This document shows positions 1-7,636 of a DNA stretch of 18,067 nt, piece after piece. Source of the DNA: JBDKUD01 sp050943315 (GTDB lineage Bacteria; Bacillota; Syntrophomonadia; Syntrophomonadales; Syntrophomonadaceae). Both the position numbers and the translations under genes were made by a program. The stretch is from contig JBMNOY010000051.1 in the NCBI GenBank assembly GCA_050943315.1, positions 1 to 18,067 on the forward strand. Reading direction: 5' to 3'. The notes under the pieces are model-generated. The model was given only the letters and a program-made list of their open reading frames with translations. It did not search any database and was not told the origin of the DNA. How positions within the stretch are numbered: the first letter of the stretch is position 1; the number at the start of each line of letters is the position of its first letter.

Positions 1-126
1 CGGCCGATATATCGGTGAAGGGTAACTCGAAAAATGCGTGACCGGCTACTGAAGCCGGCGATTGATCACCGGCGTTTGGGTCAATTTTTAACCGGCGATT
101 GGGTCAAAAATATTCCGGCGTTGACA
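1..126. mobile_element. Terminal end of an IS21-family-like insertion sequence (partial)
   Basis: The motif CCGGCG recurs at 69, 92 and 115 with an exact 23-bp period; the first two copies are followed by a TTGGGTCAA-type block. The array ends in TTGACA at 121-126, which on the other strand reads TGTCAACGCCGG. IS21-family elements carry several subterminal repeats that include part of the terminal inverted repeat, and have 5'-TG...CA-3' tips. This fits that layout, with the body (istA/istB) lying off the left edge. No transposase is visible, so the family call is inference. The exact boundary and any target duplication cannot be checked here. Confidence 0.55.
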
Positions 127-341
127 AATACACCTCCTCCGGGATAGTCGTTGCAGTGACTAGACTTGCACCGGTAGTTCTGCAGATAACACTATAAATA
201 TCCGATTGTTTATTAATATTTACATAGCAAAGAATATGCCAGATACTGTGATGATAGCTTACAATGGTCCAAAACCGCGCGCGGCAATAAATCAATTCTC
301 CTTCCAGCGCTATAAAAACGGGCTTTTATCCGGTTATATGT

Positions 342-382
342 AAAAAAAAAGCACCTGGCATTTCACTATCGATTACCAGGTG
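342..382 (-). terminator. Rho-independent terminator downstream of the PAP2 phosphatase gene
   Basis: Read on the minus strand, a perfect 7-bp stem (CACCTGG at 376-382 with CCAGGTG at 352-358) and a 17-nt loop are followed by C and nine U. It lies about 160 nt beyond the stop of the minus-strand PAP2 gene, the only gene reading towards it. Confidence 0.7.
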
Positions 383-418
383 TAGTATAACCCTTGATAA
401 GTATGCGTATTGTGTAAA

Positions 419-455
419 ATGTCCGATTCGTGTAGCAATCATGACCGATTTGTAA
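419..455. repeat. Two-copy imperfect 22-bp direct repeat, possible IS-end relic
   Basis: ATGTCCGATTCGTG at 419 is repeated 22 bp later as ATGACCGATTTGTA at 441. The spacing and style resemble the subterminal repeats of IS21-type elements, but the sequence differs from the array at 69-126. No open frame accompanies it. The relic interpretation is weak inference. Confidence 0.35.
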
Positions 456-545
456 CTTTAACATACCCGTGACAGCAGGTTAACAAATGAATTCCTATTT
501 GGAGCGTATTCACCCTTCTGCTTTAATGATTACATTTATCGCCCG

Positions 546-1226
546 TTACCGGCGCCTGGTACTGCCGACAGCCTGCAGACCCAGAATACTTGCTATAAGT
601 ATAAAGCCACCGGCGGCAAAACCAGCAATAACATCGCTTGGAAAATGAACACCAAGGTAAATACGGCTGATACCAATTAATAACACCAGCACTGCGAGTA
701 ACAGCACTATTAGAAACCGGGCAGCCCGGGATGGTAAGTTAATCCACAATAAATAGCCTACTATACCATAAAAAGCAAGCGAAATCATGGCATGCCCGCT
801 GGGGAAGCTATATCCGGCGGCTTCGACCAGCTTTAATCCGGTCGGTCGACCACGATGAAACATCCATTTTAACAACGCGTTCATTAACCATGCACCGGCA
901 AGGACAATCGTCCCCGCTGCCGCACCCCACCAATGCTTTTTATAAATAAAACATCCGAGCCAGATTACTACCACAATCGTTGTCATGGCCGCAGCTGATC
1001 CCATGCTGGTAATCATTTTCATAATCTCAGTCATCAGTGGACTATTAACTCTACTTACTGCATTAATAATGTACTGGTCAAATTGGTTTATATCATTAGC
1101 GGCAAGCTTTAATGCTGATGTAACAAAAATCAATATACACCCCAGGCAGAGTATTATACCTGCTACAAACCCGTTACCAAAGCACGGCAGCACTGAAACC
1201 CATCTTCTATACAAGCTATTAAACAT
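546..1226 (-). CDS. PAP2-family membrane phosphatase (undecaprenyl-diphosphate/lipid phosphate phosphatase type)
   Basis: Membrane phosphatase of the type-2 phosphatidic acid phosphatase family (226 aa), probably dephosphorylating a lipid (di)phosphate such as undecaprenyl diphosphate at the outer face of the membrane. All three catalytic signatures are present: KWMFHRGRP (K120, R127, P128), PSGH (142-145, catalytic H145) and SR-x5-H-x3-D (S187, R188, H194, D198). About six hydrophobic segments surround them, near residues 21-42, 78-97, 103-117, 146-163, 169-186 and 200-220. The ATG is preceded by AAAAGGGG at a suitable distance. It reads alone on the minus strand, with a clear terminator downstream at 342-382. 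The substrate cannot be read from sequence; a BcrC- or PgpB-like role is possible. Confidence 0.85.
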   Translation of the reverse strand: MFNSLYRRWVSVLPCFGNGFVAGIILCLGCILIFVTSALKLAANDINQFDQYIINAVSRVNSPLMTEIMKMITSMGSAAAMTTIVVVIWLGCFIYKKHWWGAAAGTIVLAGAWLMNALLKWMFHRGRPTGLKLVEAAGYSFPSGHAMISLAFYGIVGYLLWINLPSRAARFLIVLLLAVLVLLIGISRIYLGVHFPSDVIAGFAAGGFILIASILGLQAVGSTRRR

Positions 1227-1314
1227 TTGTTCCCCTTTTAGAAGAGTTTTTATCTTTTAACCATTGTCTTTAAACTATTACCGGTTAAGTGGTTTCTCTG
1301 GCAGGGACGCTATT

Positions 1315-2985
1315 TTAGTCTTTGAACCAGCTGCCCCCAATGAATTCCCGTAGAATTGAATTAGGCGGAATATCGCCCCTGGATACCGGGCGGACATAGC
1401 TTAGGAACTTAAGCAGGTGTTTGGCCACAATATATTCTGGATGTTCGTCCGTTATCTCAGCTAACAAGGGTTCTGCGTATTGTTTGAGTACCGGCAACTC
1501 ATATACCAACGAAGAATTAAAGATAACATCGGCATTTTCCTGGAAGGGAAAAATGTTTTTCTCCTCGCCGCGTCTAACCGATGGCCACCGCTTAATAGTG
1601 TTTAAAGCATTATGCCCTCTGGTGCGACTGTCTCGAACAATGCGCCGTATAAGCCGGCTATCGGTTGTTGGTATGCGATTGGTATTGTCTATATTTAACT
1701 GGGTTAGAGCACTAACATAAATTTTAAACTTTTGTTCACGGGGAACCGCCCAGGTAAGTCGGTCATTAAGGCCATGTATGCCTTCGATAATTATCGGTTC
1801 TCCATCCGGTACCTGGATAGAAAAACCACTCGGTGATGAAATACCGGTTTTAAAATTGTAAATTGGCATTTCAACCGCCTCGCCCCTGATCAGTTTATTA
1901 AGATGATCATTGAATAATTCCAGATTTAAAGACTCCAGTGCTTCAAAGTCATACTCGCCGTACTCGTCCTTGGGAGTCATTTCCCGGTTAACAAAATAAT
2001 TATCCAAAGATATGGAGACCGGCCTGCGCCCATTCACCCGCAATTGGATTAATAACCGCTGGGCAAAGGTAGTTTTACCTGAAGATGAAGGGCCTGATAT
2101 AAGAATCAGCCTGATTTTTTTGTTATTGCACATATCCGCTATTTGAGCAATTTTCTTTTCATGCAAAGCTTCGTTTACCCAGATAATATTATTAATTTGT
2201 CCCCTGGTTATAATCTCATTTAGTGCCGCCAGGTGCGGTGTATCCAGCATTTCTGCCCAGCTTTTAGCTTCCGCAAATATACTGGCCAATTTATGCTGCG
2301 GTATATATGGCTTTATCTCTCTGGGTTTATCAAGCTCAGGAGTTTGAAGGATTATTCCCGGGGGGTAATTCAAAACCCGGAACTGATTAATAAACCTAGT
2401 TTCTATTGCCATATAGCCGTAGAAATACTCATAAAGGCCATCCATTTCGTATACATTGACTTTATCTTGGTTACGATACTCCAGAAGTTTTACCTTGTCC
2501 TCCTTATCTTGCTCAGTAAATACCTGGCAAGCTTTACCGGTTTCCATAACATGTTTATTAATGAGGACATTCCTGGCCTGCAGCTCTTTCATTTTATTCT
2601 CTATGGCTTTTGCTTCATCAATGCTGCATTCCCGGTCCAAAAATTCACAAAAAAGGCCATTGGACAGCGAATGTTTGACTATCAGCTTTCGCTCTGGATA
2701 AAGTTCACGACAAGCCTTTAGCAGCAAGAACAGTGCACTGCGGCGGTATATCTTTAACCCCGTCTCACTGGTGGTGTCAACCAGTTCCAGATTACACGGT
2801 TCGTAAAAACGGTAGTAAAAATCAATTAGCTTATTATTTATAACACCGGCCATTATTGGTTGGTTTACTTTATCCTCGATTTGTTTATAAATATCATAAA
2901 ATGACGAACCTATAGCTGCTGTTACCGTACCCACCCCTTTTATATTGATATCTATGGTGGGCTGGACTTGCTCAGAAATACTCAT
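1315..2985 (-). CDS. TGS-domain nucleoside (uridine) kinase
   Basis: Cytosolic kinase of the uridine kinase/phosphoribulokinase type (556 aa), fused to N-terminal modules resembling those of threonyl-tRNA synthetase. Residues 1-75 look like a TGS (ubiquitin-like) domain. Residues about 76-200 resemble the ThrRS second additional domain but without its editing His/Cys set. The kinase domain begins near 290 with the P-loop GPSSSGKT (298-305). This three-part arrangement is common in Clostridia, where the protein is annotated as nucleoside kinase; the true substrate is generally unproven. The start is supported by GGGGGAGGAG about 8 nt upstream. A TATAAT hexamer lies at 3018-3023 on the minus strand, without a good -35. 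It sits behind pheT but is separated from it by a strong terminator, so it is probably its own unit. Confidence 0.85.
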   Translation of the reverse strand: MSISEQVQPTIDINIKGVGTVTAAIGSSFYDIYKQIEDKVNQPIMAGVINNKLIDFYYRFYEPCNLELVDTTSETGLKIYRRSALFLLLKACRELYPERKLIVKHSLSNGLFCEFLDRECSIDEAKAIENKMKELQARNVLINKHVMETGKACQVFTEQDKEDKVKLLEYRNQDKVNVYEMDGLYEYFYGYMAIETRFINQFRVLNYPPGIILQTPELDKPREIKPYIPQHKLASIFAEAKSWAEMLDTPHLAALNEIITRGQINNIIWVNEALHEKKIAQIADMCNNKKIRLILISGPSSSGKTTFAQRLLIQLRVNGRRPVSISLDNYFVNREMTPKDEYGEYDFEALESLNLELFNDHLNKLIRGEAVEMPIYNFKTGISSPSGFSIQVPDGEPIIIEGIHGLNDRLTWAVPREQKFKIYVSALTQLNIDNTNRIPTTDSRLIRRIVRDSRTRGHNALNTIKRWPSVRRGEEKNIFPFQENADVIFNSSLVYELPVLKQYAEPLLAEITDEHPEYIVAKHLLKFLSYVRPVSRGDIPPNSILREFIGGSWFKD

Positions 2986-3125
2986 ATAATCTTCTCCTCC
3001 CCCTAACTGTCTAGTTTATTATATCATTGGCAGAAACTTTGGTTCTTCCCCCGGACTGTAGTGAAGCTACGAAGTGATATAGACCTTCCGTTATAGTTAA
3101 CGGCAGACCTTGTACTTATTTTAAC

Positions 3126-3159
3126 AAAAAAAAGGATATAAAAGCTTATATCCTTTTTT
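3126..3159 (-). terminator. Bidirectional Rho-independent terminator after pheT
   Basis: An 8-bp stem (GGATATAA at 3134-3141 with TTATATCC at 3146-3153) has a 4-nt loop and is flanked by eight A on one side and six T on the other. It would terminate in either direction. It sits 28 nt beyond the pheT stop and closes the pheST operon. Confidence 0.85.
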
Positions 3160-3187
3160 GATATTTTTTGTTATATCGTTAAATAGA

Positions 3188-5242
3188 CTATCTTAGTCTG
3201 GCATTAAACCTTTCCTTGATAGCCTCCACTATGGAGTTAATGCTTATATTGACTTCATCCTCGGTCAAGGTTCTATCACCAGCCTGCAAAGTCAGTTTAA
3301 ATGCAATACTCTTGTATCCAGACGGTACCTGTTCCCCGGAATAAACATCAAATACAACTAGTTCTTTGAGAAGCTCTTGGCCTATTTCTTTAATAGCGGT
3401 CGTGATCCGGTCAACCTCAAGATCCTGAGTCACCAGGAGGGCAATATCTCTTTGCACCGAAGGATATCTGGCTATTTCCTCCATCATGGTTTTTCTGGAG
3501 CTGGCTGCAAATAAAGATTCCATATCGATCTCCAATGCACACGCCCGAGTTTTAATGGAAAAGTTTTGTAATACCACAGGATGAATTTCTCCCATAACAC
3601 CTAGGACCTTGTCGCCAACCTTAAGTAAGGCAGTTCTGCCCGGATGGTAACCTGGCATTGAAGCAGCAGCAAATATTAACCCCGTAACCCCTAATTGTCG
3701 CATAAGATTTTCAACTATACCTTTTAGATAATAGAAATCCATTTCCACTCTATGTTTTAACCAGTTAACCTCGGTATTTCCGGCAACGATGGCTCCCAGT
3801 TTGAGTTTTTCCCGGGGGAGTCCCTGGTTATCCGGATAAAAAACCTTTCCCATTTCAAACATAGCCAGGTTATCATTTTTACGAGCCAGGTTCCGGCTTA
3901 CCGTACTCAACAAACCTGGTAACAATAAAGTTCGCATAACACTCTGGTCTTCTGAGAGGGGATTGGCTATGGTAACCATATTTCTTAATTCACTGTTTTC
4001 CGGCAACAGTAGCATATCCATCCAGGTGGGATTAATAAAACTATAGTTAACTACTTCATAAAGTTGGTGTGCCATCAGCGACTTTACCTGATCCCGGAAT
4101 TTTTGATAAGTGGTTAAGCCTCCCGTAGTTGTGGGTCCATAGGGAAGACTGGTAGGAATGTTCTCATATCCATATAAGCGAGCTACTTCCTCAATAAGGT
4201 CAACTTCCATTTCAATATCCGGGCGGTAGGTTGGAACTTCCACCAGCAAATAATCCTTGACTTCACTAATGTTGAATTTAAGCCTGGTTAAAAATTCGCG
4301 TATCTGGTCACTGGGTATGGAAGTACCAAGTACATAGTTAACCCGCTCCGGTCTTAAGAGTATTTTTTTTGTACCCTGGGGTACCGGGTAAACATCGCAA
4401 ACACCGGATACCACCTGACCGCCGGCCAAATTTTGAATAAGATCGGCGGCGCGGTTAACAGCATAGATAACCCCGTTTACATCCGTGCCTTTCTCGAAGC
4501 GGATTGAGGAATCACTGCGTAATCCCAGTTTATGCGATGTTCTTCTAATGTTTGTCCCCAGAAAACAAGCTGATTCTAATAAAACATTTACCGTATGGTT
4601 ATTAATTTCTGTATTCAGTCCACCCATGACACCTGCCAGAGCTACCGGCTGATTCCCGTCGGTAATGACCAGCATGTCTGCATCCAATACCCTTTCCACC
4701 TCATCAAGCGTGGTGAACTTTTCCCCCGGTTGGGCTCGTCTGACTACAATGGAAGGGGCTTTCCCCAGTAAATCGTAGTCAAAAGCATGCAGCGGCTGAT
4801 TTGTCTCCAGCATGACATAGTTAGTTACATCAACCACATTGTTGATAGGACGTATCCCTGAATTTATCAGATGTTCCTGCATCCACAGGGGAGAAGGCCC
4901 AAGGGTAACATTTTTAATAATCCTGGCCGTATAGCGGGGGCATAAATCAGGTGCATCAATCTTTACTGATACTAAATCATCTATTTTTTCATTGTTCTCG
5001 ACCAGATTCACTTTTGGAATTCTAACCTCAGTTCCATTAAGAGCTGCTACCTCCCGGGCCAGATTGATCATCCCCAGGCAATCACCCCGGTTTGGGGTAA
5101 GGTCTAACTCCATAACGGTGTCATTTTCCGTTTTCTCTACTCCTTCGATTGCTACGCCAGCCATGGTAAGGTTATGCGCTAATTCCTCAGGTGTCCAGTC
5201 AAAATCCACATATTCTTTTAACCACTTTAATGAAACTCCCAC
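3188..5242 (-). CDS. pheT: Phenylalanyl-tRNA synthetase beta subunit lacking the tRNA-binding OB domain
   Basis: Beta chain of the alpha2-beta2 enzyme that charges tRNA(Phe); it carries the editing site and binds tRNA. I start it at the GTG at 5242 (VGVSLKWLKEYVD, 684 aa), because AGGAGGGG ends 4 nt upstream; a TTG at 5260 would overlap pheS and lies behind that site. Visible parts: the N-terminal module (1-36), B3/B4 editing domain (about 95-285), B5 (about 295-365), the synthetase-like core (about 375-590), and the ferredoxin-fold anticodon-binding domain (from RYPSVQRDIALLV at 592 to the end). Bacterial PheT is usually about 790-810 aa, with an EMAP/OB tRNA-binding domain after residue 40. 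Here EGVEKTEN runs straight into VMELDLTPNRGDCL, so about 110 residues are absent with no frame disruption. It follows pheS by 14 nt. Confidence 0.93.
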   Translation of the reverse strand: MGVSLKWLKEYVDFDWTPEELAHNLTMAGVAIEGVEKTENDTVMELDLTPNRGDCLGMINLAREVAALNGTEVRIPKVNLVENNEKIDDLVSVKIDAPDLCPRYTARIIKNVTLGPSPLWMQEHLINSGIRPINNVVDVTNYVMLETNQPLHAFDYDLLGKAPSIVVRRAQPGEKFTTLDEVERVLDADMLVITDGNQPVALAGVMGGLNTEINNHTVNVLLESACFLGTNIRRTSHKLGLRSDSSIRFEKGTDVNGVIYAVNRAADLIQNLAGGQVVSGVCDVYPVPQGTKKILLRPERVNYVLGTSIPSDQIREFLTRLKFNISEVKDYLLVEVPTYRPDIEMEVDLIEEVARLYGYENIPTSLPYGPTTTGGLTTYQKFRDQVKSLMAHQLYEVVNYSFINPTWMDMLLLPENSELRNMVTIANPLSEDQSVMRTLLLPGLLSTVSRNLARKNDNLAMFEMGKVFYPDNQGLPREKLKLGAIVAGNTEVNWLKHRVEMDFYYLKGIVENLMRQLGVTGLIFAAASMPGYHPGRTALLKVGDKVLGVMGEIHPVVLQNFSIKTRACALEIDMESLFAASSRKTMMEEIARYPSVQRDIALLVTQDLEVDRITTAIKEIGQELLKELVVFDVYSGEQVPSGYKSIAFKLTLQAGDRTLTEDEVNISINSIVEAIKERFNARLR

Positions 5243-5256
5243 GGTACCCCTCCTAA

Positions 5257-6279
5257 TCAAAACTGGGTTAGAAATCTTTTATCATTATCGTAAAACATTC
5301 TTAAATCGTTAATACCATACTTCAACATGGCAATTCGTTCTATACCCATACCAAAAGCAAAACCGGTAACCTCCTCCGGATCATAGCCGCCGTACTGCAA
5401 TACCCGGGGATTTACCATACCGGCACCGAGAATCTCCAGCCATCCGGTATGAGAACAAACCCTGCAGCCAACCCCTTTGCACATTACACAGGAAATGTCC
5501 ATTTCTGCACTCGGTTCGGTAAAGGGGAAGAAACTGGGGCGATAACGAACTTTCACATCTTCTCCGAATATCTTTTGTGCAAATAGCATTAATGTTGCTT
5601 TCAGATTGGCGAAGGTAATATTCTTATCAATAAGCAATCCCTCAACCTGGTGAAACATTGGTGAATGAGTAGCATCGTCATCCTTGCGATATACTTTTCC
5701 CGGAACAATAATTTTAACCGGAATTTGCGGGGCCATTTTTTCCATGGTTCTGACTTGAACAGGAGAAGTATGGGTCCTTAACAGTATATCTTCGGTAATG
5801 TAGAATGAATCCTGCATATCACGTGCCGGGTGATCCCGGGGGATATTCAGGGCCTCAAAATTGTAGTAATCCGATTCTATTTCCGGCCCTTCAGCAACAT
5901 TAAAACCCAGGCCTACAAAAAGATCCGTAATCTCATCAGTAATATGACTGATAGGATGTTTACCGCCGCTGGCAATAGGAAGCCCGGGTAAAGTAACATC
6001 AATTTTCTCACTCTGCAACCGTAAATCTAACTCGCGTTGATTTATCTCATCTGCCCGGTTGGCTATCATGCCCTCCAGATTGGCTTTAATCTCGTTGGCT
6101 GCCTTGCCCACCCGGGCCTTTTCTTCTCCTGATAAGTCTTTTAATCCCCGCAGGAATAAAGTTAATTCGCCTTTTCGTCCCAGGATTTTGACCTTTAATT
6201 CATTAAGATCAGCCAGGTTATTAACAGTACCAATTTGGGACTCCACCATTTCCTTAATCTCAACTAGCCGGTCTAACAT
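5257..6279 (-). CDS. pheS: Phenylalanyl-tRNA synthetase alpha subunit
   Basis: Catalytic subunit of phenylalanyl-tRNA synthetase (class II), 340 aa with the start chosen. AAGGAGG abuts the first in-frame ATG (6285), leaving no spacer, so the second ATG two codons later (6279, MLDRLVEIKEMVE) is the likelier start. An N-terminal coiled-coil arm (about 1-90) precedes the catalytic core. The motif 2 region is YRKDDDATHSPMFHQVEG (197-214), and motif 3 is GFAFGMGIERIAML (306-319). A four-cysteine insert (C264, C267, C272, C275) just before GWLEILGAGM is typical of Gram-positive PheS. The length matches the family. It is the first synthetase gene after the T-box leader and is followed closely by pheT. 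Confidence 0.96.
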   Translation of the reverse strand: MLDRLVEIKEMVESQIGTVNNLADLNELKVKILGRKGELTLFLRGLKDLSGEEKARVGKAANEIKANLEGMIANRADEINQRELDLRLQSEKIDVTLPGLPIASGGKHPISHITDEITDLFVGLGFNVAEGPEIESDYYNFEALNIPRDHPARDMQDSFYITEDILLRTHTSPVQVRTMEKMAPQIPVKIIVPGKVYRKDDDATHSPMFHQVEGLLIDKNITFANLKATLMLFAQKIFGEDVKVRYRPSFFPFTEPSAEMDISCVMCKGVGCRVCSHTGWLEILGAGMVNPRVLQYGGYDPEEVTGFAFGMGIERIAMLKYGINDLRMFYDNDKRFLTQF

Positions 6280-6285
6280 AATCAT

Positions 6286-6545
6286 CCTCCTTGCCAGAAA
6301 AATAAAAAACTTTCATCCCTATTAAGAGACGAAAGTAAGTTCCGCGGTACCACCCTAATTAACCGGAGACATCAAAAATATCCCCTGTTCCCTTTTAACC
6401 TGTAACGGTGGTCACCGGAAAGATCTACTATTATTTCAATCTTCTGTTCCCAGGTGAATTCACTTGCTTTCCCCCCAGCCATACTCTCAGTCGCTGATAT
6501 GGCCTCCCTTTGGGGTTGCCGACAAGTTACTAGTCCTGTTCATTG
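6286..6545 (-). promoter_or_regulatory. T-box riboswitch leader, phenylalanine (UUC) specifier
   Basis: On the minus strand the conserved T-box AGGGTGGTACCGCG lies within 6340-6360. It is followed by an 11-bp terminator stem (arms 6325-6335 and 6310-6320, loop 6321-6324) and a U-run. Stem I can be drawn: base pairing CAGG/CCTG (6535-6538 with 6451-6454) and CTTG/CAAG enclose an internal loop with AGTA on one side and TGAATTCA on the other. That specifier loop presents UUC (6456-6458) followed by A, a phenylalanine codon that matches pheST. Further up, GCCATA/TATGGC forms an apical arm with a T-loop-like GAGAG. Uncharged tRNA(Phe) should stabilise the antiterminator and switch pheST on. Confidence 0.93.
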
Positions 6546-6641
6546 CATTTGTTTGTTATCCACTAATTTATATAATAAATAGTAAATAATACAGCCTGAT
6601 TGTACAAAAAGGCGCCATAGACTTTCTGCCTGTTCGTTCAT
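6540..6641 (-). CDS. YqzL-like small protein (33 aa)
   Basis: A short gene hidden in the gap between the methyltransferase and pheS. The 33-residue product has W9-x2-F12-x3-G16 followed by YLLYKL (21-26). This matches the pattern I know from the YqzL family of small Firmicute proteins (Trp, Phe, Ser/Thr-Gly, then YLLYK), whose function is unknown. AAGGGTGG stands 8 nt before the ATG. An extended-10 sigma-A promoter with ideal spacing lies 50 nt upstream (6689-6717). YqzL genes usually sit near era/recO, so this location is unusual as far as I know. The stop codon falls one base before the first pairing base of T-box stem I. The family call rests on memory of a short motif and needs a profile search. 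Confidence 0.6.
   Translation of the reverse strand: MNEQAESLWRLFVQSGCIIYYLLYKLVDNKQMQ
6579..6607 (-). promoter_or_regulatory. Possible internal sigma-A promoter for the T-box/pheST transcript
   Basis: On the minus strand TTGTAC (6602-6607) and TACTAT (6579-6584) are separated by exactly 17 nt, giving a start near 6572, about 35 nt before stem I. It lies inside the YqzL-like reading frame, so it may be a chance match; if real, it would give a short leader without that gene. Confidence 0.4.
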
Positions 6642-6688
6642 TCACCGGTCCACCCTTCAAATTAAATGTCGGGCCGAACTGTTCAATG

Positions 6689-6717
6689 ATTATAGCACAG
6701 TTGAACTACCAAAACAA
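6689..6717 (-). promoter_or_regulatory. Sigma-A promoter with extended -10 driving the YqzL-like gene and pheST
   Basis: On the minus strand TTGTTT (6712-6717), a 17-nt spacer and a perfect TATAAT (6689-6694) are preceded by TGC, an extended -10. It starts right after the methyltransferase stop codon and points at the YqzL-like gene and the T-box. Confidence 0.7.
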
Positions 6718-6720
6718 GAA

Positions 6721-7509
6721 TCAGCACGGATGGCGTTGCCTGTACGCCGCTTGTATAATTATAGCACATGCTACTGCCGCATTTAAAGATTCTGTACCTG
6801 AATTAATTGGAATTCTAAACAGATAATTGCAAGTTTGTTTAATGCCCGCACTAATTCCCTTAGCTTCATTGCCTATAACGATAACCGTGGGTTTAGTATA
6901 AACCATATCATAAAAACTACACTTTCCAGCCACATCAGCTCCCAGGAATATGTATCCTTTATCTTTTAGGCTTGCCAATTGGTCAGGTGATGTTTCAAAT
7001 AGCGGTACATTAAGAATACCTCCCATGGTTGACCTGACTACTTTGGCGCCATAAGGGTCAACACACCCCCTGGTTAATAGGATGCCGTCAACACCGAATG
7101 CCCAGGCAGTGCGTATGATCGTACCCATATTGCCAGGATCAGCTATTTGATCAAGTAAAAGAAGCAGACTGTTCTCTCCTATAATCTGTTCCCACGACCA
7201 CCGCGGTTTTCTCACTATCGCTGCAATACCCTGTGGAGTCTCTGTAGCACAAACCCGTTTAATAAGTTGGCTCTTCAGACAATACCAGGGTAAGGAGCAA
7301 TGGGCTGATATTAAATCTTGATACTCATCTTCGCGACTTTCGTCTATAAAGAGAGCATAGACTAATTCTGGTTGTTTGATTACCTCCAGGATCAAATTTC
7401 TGCCTTCTACGAAAAACAGGCTTTCCCGATCACGGTTTTTTTTATCAGCCAATTTAACCGCCAGTTTTACAATACCATTGTCAGCTGAGGAGATATATTT
7501 CATAGCCAT
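6721..7509 (-). CDS. TrmH/SpoU-family RNA 2'-O-methyltransferase (YsgA-like)
   Basis: SAM-dependent RNA ribose methyltransferase of the SPOUT (TrmH) class, 262 aa, presumably acting on rRNA or tRNA. An N-terminal RNA-binding substrate domain (about 1-105) precedes the knotted catalytic domain. The three class motifs are clear: DPGNMGTIIRTA (124-135, with N127 and R133), IGNEAKGIS (212-220) and RIPINSGTESLNAAVA (232-247). Its place next to pheST matches ysgA of Bacillus. GAGGG lies about 11 nt from the first ATG; the second ATG (MKYISS) two codons later is an alternative start. A terminator upstream (7573-7602) separates it from rplT, so it may have its own weak promoter. Confidence 0.9.
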   Translation of the reverse strand: MAMKYISSADNGIVKLAVKLADKKNRDRESLFFVEGRNLILEVIKQPELVYALFIDESREDEYQDLISAHCSLPWYCLKSQLIKRVCATETPQGIAAIVRKPRWSWEQIIGENSLLLLLDQIADPGNMGTIIRTAWAFGVDGILLTRGCVDPYGAKVVRSTMGGILNVPLFETSPDQLASLKDKGYIFLGADVAGKCSFYDMVYTKPTVIVIGNEAKGISAGIKQTCNYLFRIPINSGTESLNAAVACAIIIQAAYRQRHPC

Positions 7510-7572
7510 CCACTTTGTACCCTCTTTTCCACTAGTGAATAGTTCAATTAGTGCACATACCTGCCGAGAAGT

Positions 7573-7602
7573 AAAAACGCGGACTTAATAAAAATCCGCG
7601 TT
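7573..7602 (-). terminator. Rho-independent terminator of the infC-rpmI-rplT operon
   Basis: On the minus strand an 8-bp stem (AACGCGGA pairing with TCCGCGTT, arms 7595-7602 and 7577-7584) is followed by a short U-run. It lies about 35 nt after the rplT stop. Confidence 0.75.
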
Positions 7603-7636
7603 AATCATTATGTTTAACTTTCCCATGAGAGTAATA

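Noticed and set aside
104..295. 63-codon minus-strand frame running into the IS end
   Set aside because: It starts with TTG only about 2 nt after AAGGAG, is rich in Trp, Cys and His, matches nothing I recognise, and its end lies inside the IS repeats.
236..343. 35-codon plus-strand frame starting MPDTVMIAYNGPKP
   Set aside because: No convincing ribosome binding site or promoter, and no recognisable motif. The nearby terminator works only on the minus strand.
2233..2721. 162-codon plus-strand frame
   Set aside because: It is antisense to the well-supported nucleoside kinase, with no ribosome binding site or family motif.
3060..3120. Possible small RNA or riboswitch between the nucleoside kinase and pheT (CCGTTA/TAACGG hairpin with flanking AGGTCT repeats)
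   Set aside because: Only one short stem, with no match to a riboswitch class I know; more likely ordinary leader sequence.
5242..5260. TTG start for pheT at 5260
   Set aside because: It overlaps the pheS stop and lies upstream of AGGAGGGG, which is correctly spaced for the GTG at 5242.
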